Below, piece by piece: positions 14,047 through 25,977 of a stretch of DNA of 64,000 nucleotides. The first letter of the stretch is position 1. Each line of letters begins with the position of its first letter. The position numbers and the translations under genes are program-made. Under the pieces are notes generated by a model. The model saw only the letters and a program-made list of their open reading frames with translations, was not told the DNA's origin and searched no databases. Source of the DNA: Neoechinorhynchus agilis (Eukaryota > Acanthocephala); NCBI GenBank assembly GCA_051530055.1, contig CM121342.1, positions 14,074,001 through 14,138,000 on the forward strand, given 5' to 3'.

Positions 14047-17000
14047 ATGCATGAATATCCGAGGATACTAACTGATAGAACGAACTTCGTAAGCGCGCGA
14101 GCTCATGAGTTCATACACGTACACAAACAAACAATAAAGTTGAATACGTATACACGAATAAACGGGAATACATACTCCCGAACGCGATTGCGGATGCGAT
14201 CGGGCAAACAAATAGTAAAATGCCTGCGCACAAATAATAAACACGCATTATATTCGGAAGCATGCATGAATATCCGAGGATACTAACTGATAGAACGAAC
14301 TTCGTAAGCGCGCGAGCTCATGAGTTCATACACGTACACAAACAAACAATAAACGTTGAATACGTATACACGAATAAACGGGAATACATACTCCCGAACG
14401 CGATTGCGGATGCGATCGGGCAAACAAATAGTAAAATGCCTGAGCACAAATAATAAACACGCATTATATTCGGAAGCATGCATGAATATCCGAGGATACT
14501 AACTGATAGAACGAACTTCGTAAGCGCGCGAGCTCATGAGTTCATACACGTACACAAACAAACAATAAACGTTGAATACGTATACACGAATAAACGGGAA
14601 TACATACTCCCGAACGCGATTGCGGATGCGATCGGGCAAACAAATAGTAAAACGCCTGAGCACAAATGAATACTCGAGGATACTAACTGATAGAACGAAC
14701 TTCGTAAGCGCGCGAGCTCATGAGTTCATACACGTACACAAACAATAAACGTTGAATACGTATACACGAATAAACGGGAATACATACTCCCGAACGCGAT
14801 TGCGGATGCGATCGGGCAAACAAATAGTAAAATGCCTGAGCACAAATAATAAACACGCATTATATTCGCAAGCATGCATGAATATCCGAGGATACTAACT
14901 GATAGAACGAACTTCGTAAGCGCGCGAGCTCATGAGTTCATACACGTACACAAACAAACAATAAACGTTGAATACGTATACACGAATAAACGGGAATACA
15001 TACTCCCGAACGCGATTGCCGATGCGATCGGGCAAACAAATAGTAAAATGCCTGAGCACAAATAATAAACACGCATTATATTCGGAAGCATGCATGAATA
15101 TCCGAGGATACTAACTGATAGAACGAACTTCGTAAGCGCGCGAGCTCATGAGTTCATACACGTACACAAACAAACAATAAACGTTGAATACGTATACACG
15201 AATAAACGGGAATACATACTCCCGAACGCGATTGCGGATACGATCGGGAAAACAAATAGTAAAATGCCTGAGCACAAATAATAAACACGCATTATATTCG
15301 GAAGCATGCATGAATATCCGAGGATACTAACTGATAGAACGAACTTCGTAAGCGCGCGAGCTCATGAGTTCATACACGTACACAAATAAACAATAACGTT
15401 GAATACGTATACACGAATAAACGGGAATACATACTCCCGAACGCGATTGCGGATGCGATCGGGCAAACAAATAGTAAAATGCCTGCGCACAAATAATAAA
15501 CACGCATTATATTGGCATGCATGAATATCCGAGGATACTAACTGATAGAACGAACTTCGTAAGCGCGCGAGCTCATGAGTTCATACACGTACACAAACAA
15601 ACAATAAACGTTGAATACGTATACACGAATAAACGGGAATACATACTCCCGAACGCGATTGCGGATGCGATCGGGCAAACAAATAGTAAAATGCCTGAGC
15701 ACAAATAATAAACACGCATTATATTCGGAAGCATGCATGAATATCCGAGGATACTAACTGATAGAACGAACTTCGTAAGCGCGCGAGCTCATGAGTTCAT
15801 ACACGTACACAAACAAACAATAAACGTTGAATACGTATACACGAATAAACGGGAATACATACTCCCGAACGCGATTGCGGATGCGATCGGGCAAACAAAT
15901 AGTAAAATGCCTGAGCACAAATAATAAACACGCATTATATTCGGAAGCATGCATGAATATCCGAGGATACTAACTGATAGAACGAACTTCGTAAGCGCGC
16001 GAGCTCATGAGTTCATACACGTACACAAACAAACAATAAACGTTGAATACGTATACACGAATAAACGGGAATACATGCTCCCGAACGCGATTGCGGATGC
16101 GATCGGGAAAACAAATAGTAAAACGCCTGAGCACAAATAATAAACACGCATTATATTGGCATGCATGAATACTCGAGGATACTAACTGATAGAACGAACT
16201 TCGTAAGCGCGCGAGCTCATGAGTTCATACACGTACACAAACAAACAATAAACGTTGAATATGTATACACGAATAAACGGGAATACATACTCCCGAACGC
16301 GATTGCCGATGCGATCGGGCAAACAAATAGTAAAATGCCTGAGCACAAATAATAAACACGCATTATATTCGGAAGCATGCATGAATATCCGAGGATACTA
16401 ACTGATAGAACGAACTTCGTAAGCGCGCGAGCTCATGAGTTCATACACGTACACAAACAAACAATAAACGTTGAATACGTATACACGAATAAACGGGAAT
16501 ACATACTCCCGAACGCGATTGCGGATACCATCGGGAAAACAAATAGTAAAATGCCTGAGCACAAATAATAAACACGCATTATATTCGGAAGCATGCATGA
16601 ATATCCGAGGATACTAACTGATAGAACGAACTTCGTAAGCGCGCGAGCTCATGAGTTCATACACGTACACAAACAAACAATAAAGTTGAATACGTATACA
16701 CGAATAAACGGGAATACATACTCCAGAACGCGATTGCGGATGCGATCGGGCAAACAAATAGTAAAATGCCTGCGCACAAATAATAAACACGCATTATATT
16801 CGGAAGCATGCATGAATATCCGAGGATACTAACTGATAGAACGAACTTCGTAAGCGCGCGAGCTCATGAGTTCATACACGTACACAAACAAACAATAAAC
16901 GTTGAATACGTATACACGAATAAACGGGAATACATACTCCAGAACGCGATTGCGGATGCGATCGGGTAAACAAATAGTAAAATGCCTGAGCACAAATAAT

Positions 17001-17974
17001 AAACACGCATTATATTCGGAAGCATGCATGAATACTCGAGGATACTAACTGATAGAACGAACTTCGTAAGCGCGCGAGCTCATGAGTTCATACACGTACA
17101 CAAACAAACAATAAACGTTGAATACGTATACACGAATAAACGGGAATACATACTCCCGAACGCGATTGCGGATACCATCGGGAAAACAAATAGTAAAATG
17201 CCTGAGCACAAATAATAAACACGCATTATATTCGGAAGCATGCATGAATATCCGAGGATACTAACTGATAGAACGAACTTCGTAAGCGCGCGAGCTCATG
17301 AGTTCATAGACGTACACAAATAAACAATAACGTTGAATACGTATACACGAATAAACGGGAATACATACTACAGAACGCGATTGCGGATGCGATCGTGCAA
17401 ACAAATAGTAAAATGCCAGCGCACAAATAATAAACACGCATTATATTCGGAAGCATGCATGAATATCCGAGGATACTAACTGATAGAACGAACTTCGTAA
17501 GCGCGCGAGCTCATGAGTTCATACACGTACACAAACAAACAATAAACGTTGAATACGTATACACGAATAAACGGGAATACATACTCCCGAACGCGATTTC
17601 GGATACCATCGGGAAAACAAATAGTAAAATGCCTGAGCACAAATAATAAACACGCATTATATTCGGAAGCATGCACTAATATCCGAGGATACTAACTGAT
17701 AGAACGAACTTCGTAAGCGCGCGAGCTCATGTGTTCATAGACGTACACAAATAAACAATAACGTTGAATACGTATACACGAATAAACGGGAATACATACT
17801 ATAGAAGGCGATTGCGGATGCGATCGTGCAAACAAATAGTAAAATGCCAGCGCACAAATAATAAACACGCATTATATTCGGAAGCATGCATAAATATCCG
17901 AGGATACTAACTGATGGAACGAACATCGTAAGCGCGCGAGCTCATGAGTTCATACACGTACACAAACAAACAAT

Positions 17975-18936
17975 AAACGTTGAATACATATACACGAAAA
18001 AACGGGAATGCATGCTCCCGAACGCGATTGCGGATGCGATCGGCAAACAAATCGTAAAACGCTTGAGCACAAATAATAAACACGCATTATATTGGCATGC
18101 ATGAATACTCGAGTATACTAACTGATAGAACGAACTTCGTAAGCGCTCGAGCTCATGAGTTCATACACGTACACAAACAAACAATAAACGTTGAATATGT
18201 ATTCACGAATAAACGGGAATACATACTACTGAACGCGATTGACGATGCATTCGGGCAAACAAACAGTACAATGCCTGAGCACAAATAATAAACACGCATT
18301 TTTATTCGGAAGCATGCATGAATATCCGAGGATACCAACTGATAGAACGAACTTCGTAAGCGCGCGAGCTCATGAGTTCATACACGTACACAAACAAACA
18401 ATAAACGTTGAATACGTATACACGAATAAACGGGAATACATAATCCCGAACGCGATTGCGGATACCATCGGGAAAACAAGTAGTAAAATGCCTGAGCACA
18501 AATAATAAACACGCATTATATTCGGAAGCATGCATGAATATCCGAGGATACTAACTGATGGAACGAACTTCGTAAGCGCGCGAGCTCATGCGTTCATAGA
18601 CGTACACAAATAAACAATAACGTTAAATACGTATACACGAATAAACGGGAATACATACTCCAGAACGCGATTGCGGATGCGATCGTGCAAACAAATAGTA
18701 AAATGCCAGCGCACAAATAATAAACACGTATTATATTCGGAAGCATGCATAAATATCCGACGATACTAACTGATGGAACGAACATCGTAAGCGCGCGAGC
18801 TCATGAGTTCATACACGTACACAAACAAACAATAAACGTTGAATACGTATACACGAATAAACGGGAATACATACTCCCGAACGCGATTGCGGATGCGATC
18901 GGGCAAACAAATAGTAAAACGCCTGAGCACAAATAA
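17975..18936 (+). repeat. Duplicated multi-unit satellite block, copy 2
   Basis: This is the partner of 5100-6061 at an offset of 12,875 bp, with the same set of rare shared variants. Only scattered single differences separate the copies (for example ATCCGACGATAC here against ATCCGAGGATAC). Confidence 0.8.
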
Positions 18937-19983
18937 TAAACACGCATTATATTGGCATGCATGAATACTCGAGGATACTAACTGATAGAACGAACTTCGT
19001 AAGCGCTCGAGCTCATGAGTTCATACACGTACACAAACAAACAATAAACGTTGAATATGTATTCACGAATAAACGGAAATACATACTACTGAACGCGATT
19101 GCGGATACGATCGGGCAAACAAATAGTAAAATGCCTGAGCACAAATAATAAACACGCATTATATTCGCAAGGATGCATGAATATCCGAGGATACTAACTG
19201 ATAGAACGAACTTCGTAAGCGCGCGAGCTCATGAGTTCATACACGTACACAAACAAACAATAACGTTGAATACGTATACACGAATAAACGGGAATACATA
19301 CTCCCGAACGCGATTGCGGATGCGATCGGGCAAACAAATAGTAAAATGCCTGCGCACAAATAATAAACACGCATTATATTGGCATGCATGAATACTCGAG
19401 GATACTAACTGATAGAACGAACTTCGTAAGCGCGCGAGCTCATGAGTTCATACACGTACACAAACAAACAATAATGTTGAATATGTATACACGAATAAAC
19501 GGGAATACATACTACTGAACGCGATTGCGGATACGATCGGGCAAACAAATAGTAAAATGCCTGAGCACAAATAATAAACACGCATTATATTCGCAAGCAT
19601 GCATGAATATCCGAGGATACTAACTGATAGAACGAACTTCGTAAGCGCGCGAGCTCATGAGTTCATACACGTACACAAACAAACAATAAACGTTGAATAC
19701 GTATACACGAATAAACGGGAATACATACTCCCGAACGCGATTGCGGATACCATCGGGAAAACAAATAGTAAAATGCCTGAGCACAAATAATAAACACGCA
19801 TTATATTCGGAAGCATGCATGAATATCCGAGGATACTAACTGATAGAACGAACTTCGTAAGCGCGCGAGCTCATGAGTTCATAGACGTACACAAACAAAC
19901 AATAAATGTTGAATACGTATACACGAATAAACGGGAATACATACTCCAGAACGCGATTGCGGATGCGATCGTGATTCGGAAGC

Positions 19984-21059
19984 ATGCATGAATATCCGAG
20001 GATACTAACTGATAGAACGAACTTCGTAAGCGCGCGAGCTCATGAGTTCATAGACGTACACAAACAAACAATAAACGTTGAATACGTATACACGAATAAA
20101 CGGGAATACATACTCCAGAACGCGATTGCGGATGCGATCGGGTTAACAAATAGTAAAACGCCTGAGCACAAATAAAAAACGCGCATTATATTCGCAAGCA
20201 TGCATGAATACTCGAGGATACTAACTGATAGAACGACCTTCGTAAGCGTGCGAGCTCATGAGTTCATGCACGTACACAAACAAACAATAAACGTTGAATA
20301 CATATACACGAATAAACGGGAATGCATGCTCCCGAACGCGATTGCGGATGCGATCGGGAAAACAAATCGTAAAACGCTTGAGCACAAATAATAAACACGC
20401 ATTATATTGGCATGCATGAATACTCGAGTATACTAACTGATAGAACGAACTTCGTAAGCGCTCGAGCTCATGAGTTCATACACGTACACAAACAAACAAT
20501 AAACGTTGAATATGTATACACGAATAAACGGGAATACATACTACTGAACGCGATTGACGATGCAATCGGGCAAACAAACAGTACAATGCCTGAGCACAAA
20601 TAATAAACACGCATTTTTATTCGGAAGCATGCATGAATATCCGAGGATACTAACTGATAGAACGAACTTCGTAAGCGCGCGAGCTCATGAGTTCATACAC
20701 GTACACAAACAAACAATAAACGTTGAATACGTATACACGAATAAACGGGAATACATACTCCCGAACGCGATTGCGGATACCATCGGGAAAACAAATAGTA
20801 AAATGCCTGAGCACAAATAATAAACACGCATTATATTCGGAAGCATGCATGAATATCCGAGGATACTAACTGATAGAACGAACTTCGTAAGCGCGCGAGC
20901 TCATGAGTTCATAGACGTACACAAACAAACAATAATGTTGAATACGTATACACGAATAAACGGGAATGCATACTCCAGAACGCGATTGCGGATGCGATCG
21001 TGCAAACAAATAGTAAAATGCCAGCGCACAAATAATAAACACGCATTATATTCGGAAGC
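19984..21059 (+). repeat. Higher-order repeat block (E-D-C-A-F)
   Basis: Order E (19984), D (20200), C (20412), A (about 20629), F (20845). The same series lies 2,750 bp further on at 22734-23809. Both are preceded by the shortened unit in which CGATCGTG joins directly to ATTCGGAAGCATGC. Confidence 0.8.
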
Positions 21060-22733
21060 ATGCATAAATATCCGAGGATACTAACTGATGGAACGAACTT
21101 CGTAATCGCGCGAGCTCATGAGTTCATACACGTACACAAACAAACAATAAACGTTTAAAACGTATACACGAATAAACGGGAATACATACTCCAGAACGCG
21201 ATTGCGGATGCGATCGGGTTAACAAATAGTAAAACGCCTGAGCACAAATAAAAAACGCGCATTATATTCGCAAGCATGCATGAATACTCGAGGATACTAA
21301 CTGATAGAACGAACTTCGTAAGCGCGCGAGCTCATGAGTTCATACACGTACACAAACAATAAACGTTGAATACGTATACACGAATAAACGGGAATACATA
21401 CTCCCGAACGCGATTGCGGATGCGATCGGGCAAACAAATAGTAAAATGCCTGAGCACAAATAATAAACACGCATTATATTCGGAAGCATGCATGAATATC
21501 CGAGGATACTAACTGATAGAACGAACTTCGTAAGCGCGCGAGCTCATGAGTTCATACACGTACACAAACAAACAATAAACGTTGAATACGTATACACGAA
21601 TAAACGGGAATACATACTCCCGAACGCGATTTGCGGATACCATCGGGAAAACAAGTAGTAAAATGCCTGAGCACAAATAATAAACACGCATTATATTCGG
21701 AAGCATGCATGAATATCCGAGGATACTAACTGATAGAACGAACTTCGTAAGCGCGCGAGCTCATGAGTTCATAGACGTACACAAATAAACAATAACGTTG
21801 AATACGTATACACGAATAAACGGGAATACATACTCCAGAACGCGATTGCGGATGCGATCGGGCAAACAAATAGTAAAATGCCAGCGCACAAATAATAAAC
21901 ACGCATTATATTCGGAAGCATGCATAAATATCCGAGGATACTAACTGATGGAACGAACTTCGTAAGCGCGCGAGCTCATGAGTTCATACACGTACACAAA
22001 CAAACAATAAACGTTGAATACGTATACACGAATAAACGGGAATACATACTCCCGAACGCGATTGCGGATGCGATCGGGCAAACAAATAGTAAAATGCCTG
22101 AGCACAAATAATAAACACGCATTATATTGGGCATGCATGAATACTCGAGGATACTAACTGATAGAACGAACTTCGTAAGCGCGCGAGCTCATGAGTTCAT
22201 ACACGTACACAAACAAACAATAAACGTTGAATATGTATACACGAATAAACGGGAATACATACTCCCGAACGCGATTGCGGATGCGATCGGGCAAACAAAT
22301 AGTAAAATGCCTGAGCACAAATAATAAACACGCATTATATTCGCAAGCATGCATGAATATCCGAGGATACTAACTGATAGAACGAACTTCGTAAGCGCGC
22401 GAGCTCATGAGTTCATACACGTACACAAACAAACAATAAACGTTGAATACGTATACACGAATAAACGGGAATACATACTCCCGAACGCGATTGCGGATAC
22501 GATCGGGCAAACAAATAGTAAAATGCCTGAGCACAAATAATAAACACGCATTATATTCGGAAGCATGCATGAATATCCGAGGATACTAACTGATAGAACG
22601 AACTTCGTAAGCGCGCGAGCTCATGAGTTCATAGACGTACACAAACAAACAATAAACGTTGAATACGTATACACGAATAAACGGGAATACATACTCCAGA
22701 ACGCGATTGCGGATGCGATCGTGATTCGGAAGC

Positions 22734-23809
22734 ATGCATGAATATCCGAGGATACTAACTGATAGAACGAACTTCGTAAGCGCGCGAGCTCATGAGTTCA
22801 TACACGTACACAAACAAACAATAAACGTTGAATACGTATACACGAATAAACGGGAATACATACTCCAGAACGCGATTGCGGATGCGATCGGGTTAACAAA
22901 TAGTAAAACGCCTGAGCACAAATAAAAAACGCGCATTATATTCGCAAGCATGCATGAATACTCGAGGATACTAACTGATAGAACGACCTTCGTAAGCGTG
23001 CGAGCTCATGAGTTCATGCACGTACACAAACAAACAATAAACGTTGAATACATATACACGAATAAACGGGAATGCATGCTCCCGAACGCGATTGCGGATG
23101 CGATCGGGAAAACAAATCGTAAAACGCTTGAGCACAAATAATAAACACGCATTATATTGGCATGCATGAATACTCGAGTATACTAACTGATAGAACGAAC
23201 TTCGTAAGCGCTCGAGCTCATGAGTTCATACACGTACACAAACAAACAATAAACGTTGAATATGTATACACGAATAAACGGGAATACATACTACTGAACG
23301 CGATTGACGATGCAATCGGGCAAACAAACAGTACAATGCCTGAGCACAAATAATAAACACGCATTTTTATTCGGAAGCATGCATGAATATCCGAGGATAC
23401 CAACTGATAGAACGAACTTCGTAAGCGCGCGAGCTCATGAGTTCATACACGTACACAAACAAACAATAAACGTTGAATACGTATACACGAATAAACGGGA
23501 ATACATACTCCCGAACGCGATTGCGGATACCATCGGGAAAACAAATAGTAAAATGCCTGAGCACAAATAATAAACACGCATTATATTCGGAAGCATGCAT
23601 GAATATCCGAGGATACTAACTGATAGAACGAACTTCGTAAGCGCGCGAGCTCATGAGTTCATAGACGTACACAAACAAACAATAATGTTGAATACGTATA
23701 CACGAATAAACGGGAATACATACTCCAGAACGCGATTGCGGATGCGATCGTGCAAACAAATAGTAAAATGCCAGCGCACAAATAATAAACACGCATTATA
23801 TTCGGAAGC
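22734..23809 (+). repeat. Higher-order repeat block (E-D-C-A-F), second copy
   Basis: Order E (22734), D (22950), C (23162), A (about 23379), F (23595), offset 2,750 bp from 19984. A further E unit follows at 23810, and at 24026 a hybrid unit starts as type D and ends as type C. This suggests recombination between neighbouring variants. Confidence 0.8.
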
Positions 23810-24241
23810 ATGCATAAATATCCGAGGATACTAACTGATGGAACGAACTTCGTAAGCGCGCGAGCTCATGAGTTCATACACGTACACAAACAAACAATAA
23901 ACGTTGAATACGTATACACGAATAAACGGGAATACATACTCCAGAACGCGATTGCGGATGCGATCGGGTTAACAAATAGTAAAACGCCTGAGCACAAATA
24001 AAAAACGCGCATTATATTCGCAAGCATGCATGAATACTCGAGGATACTAACTGATAGAACGACCTTCGTAAGCGCGCGAGCTCATGAGTTCATGCACGTA
24101 CACAAACAAACAATAAACGTTGAATATGTATTCACGAATAAACGGGAATACATACTACTGAACGCGATTGACGATGCAATCGGGCAAACAAACAGTACAA
24201 TGCCTGAGCACAAATAATAAACACGCATTATATTCGGAAGC

Positions 24242-25082
24242 ATGCATGAATATCCGAGGATACTAACTGATAGAACGAACTTCGTAAGCGCGCGAGCTCA
24301 TGAGTTCATCACGTACACAAACAAACAATAAACGTTGAATACTATCACGAATAAAGGGTTGGCAACTGATAGAACGAACTTCGTAAGCGCGCGAGCTCAT
24401 GAGTTCATACACGTACACAAACAAACAATAAACGTTGAATATGTATATACGAATAAACGGGAATGCATACTCCCGAACTCGATTGCGGATACCATCCGGC
24501 AAACAAACAGTAAAATGCCTGAGCACAAATAATAAACACGCATTATATTCGGAAGCATGCATGAATACTCGAGGATACTAACTATTAAACCGGACTTCGC
24601 AAGCGCGCGAGATCATGAGAGCATACACGTACACAAAGGAACAATAACCTTTTTATTTGTATAAACGAATAAACGGGAATACATACTGGCGAACGCGATT
24701 GCGGATGGGATACTGAAAACAAATAGTAAAAAGCCTGAGCACAAATAATAAACGCGCATTATATTCGCAAGCATGCATGAATACTCGAAGATACTAGCTG
24801 ATAGAAGGAACTTCGTAAGCGCGCGAGCTCATGAGTAAATACACGTACACAAACAATAAACGTTGAATACGTATACACGAATAAACGGGAATACATACTC
24901 CCGAACGCGATTGCGGATGCGATCGGGCAAACAAATAGTAAAATGCCTGAGCACAAATAATAAACACGCATTATATTCGGAAGCATGCATGAATACTCGA
25001 GGATACTAACTGATAGAACGAACTTCGTAAGCGCGCGAGCTCATGAGTTCATACACGTACACAAACAAACAATAAACGGGGA
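24242..25082 (+). repeat. Degenerate right edge of the satellite array
   Basis: The last four units carry many differences. One is truncated near 24356 (AATAAAGGGTTGGCAACTG), the next has private substitutions (AACCTTTTTATTTG), and the final unit stops after ACAAACAATAAACGGGGA. After that the sequence is unrelated to the unit. This matches the usual satellite pattern of decayed borders. Confidence 0.85.
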
Positions 25083-25977
25083 TTATATTAGCCATTGCGC
25101 GACTGGTTATGTGAATACACGTCTATTTGCAAACATTAAACGCGACTGATAGGCACGCGAATACATCAACTTCCGGAATTGCTTACTGCTAAACTTAAAC
25201 ATTTGTACCCAAGCACACTTATTGATAAAAACGATGGCATATGGGCACTATTAAATTATTACAAATCGATGTACGCTCACCAATGCGAGCATTAAATATG
25301 CAAATATACTTTATTTAGTTAATATTACCTATTATATACTTTTTATGTATTGGAACTTTATGGGGAAAAACGTTTGAATGGTTAAAGTTTGGTGGACTCT
25401 CGGGCACATTTTAGTTTACTTACATTTACAACAAAGCACAATGTTTCTTACATTAAGATTTATTTTGTCTAGCACGTACTTCATATCGTTATTAATTTGT
25501 ACTGCGACTATTTATGTGTATTTTTACGCACCTTTTGGTTAATGCGAACTTAGTAGACGGGAATCAAGAGCGATTCGTAGGATTTAGTGATGAATTGAAT
25601 ATAGAGATGTTCTAAATTAATGTCATTGATTTATTTTCGTATCATAATAAATTATTAACAGTCAACCGTTCACATCGACTTACCGATTATTTAGCAGTTT
25701 TCATTTATATCCTATGCAGGGCCTCGTAAATTCTCTTTTTTGCGAGCCTTAAAAATTAAGTAAATTTTGCAAACGTCTGTCTAAATTGAAGCCAGACTAT
25801 GATAGTCGTTGTCATTTACGACCTATCTAAGTTTTCGACGGAGAATTATTAATGACAGCAATACGCGTAGACGCACTGTCTCAATTTTACACTGTATTCC
25901 AAGTGTAAGTTATTCTTACATCTAAAAGATCGATACGGTTAAAACATTAGATCGCGTAAGTCGGATAGGACTATTTG
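25083..25977. other. AT-rich spacer between satellite and kinesin gene
   Basis: About 0.9 kb without a recognisable gene or repeat. It separates the satellite border from the kinesin start codon and presumably contains that gene's promoter. I see no clear TATA element or other site that I could defend. Confidence 0.5.

Larger units (their letters stand above)
297..25082 (+). repeat. Tandem satellite array, about 216-bp unit, roughly 115 copies
   Basis: A unit of 216 bp (212 bp in variants lacking four bases near GCATGC) repeats head to tail for almost 25 kb. Typical spacings are 2859 to 3075, 3503 to 3719 to 3935 to 4151, and 212 bp at 11201 to 11413 to 11625. Each unit carries GCATGCATGAAT, a CGCGCGAGCTCATGAG block, an A/C-rich stretch ACAAACAAACAATAAACG, ATACGTATACACG, and AATAATAAACACGC. 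GAGCTC occurs in almost every unit, so a SacI-type digest should give a ladder. Both boundaries are inside the window. Units near the middle are almost identical and those near the edges are divergent, as expected for a satellite homogenised by unequal exchange. Function is unknown; centromeric, subtelomeric or heterochromatic roles are all possible. Confidence 0.97.

Noticed and set aside
431-24562. The 63-codon and 66-codon ORFs in each satellite unit as individual genes
   Set aside because: They are repeated by virtue of the satellite itself, occur on both strands over the same bases, and carry many amino-acid changes between units. I report them as a property of the repeat instead.
297-25082. 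CRISPR array
   Set aside because: Repeats of about 216 bp with no spacer/repeat alternation, in what is clearly eukaryotic DNA, do not fit.
297-25082. CENP-B box in the satellite unit
   Set aside because: I looked for the TTCG....A..CGGG pattern around both CGGG positions of the unit, and neither has the required upstream TTCG and A. A centromere role is therefore not supported by this motif.
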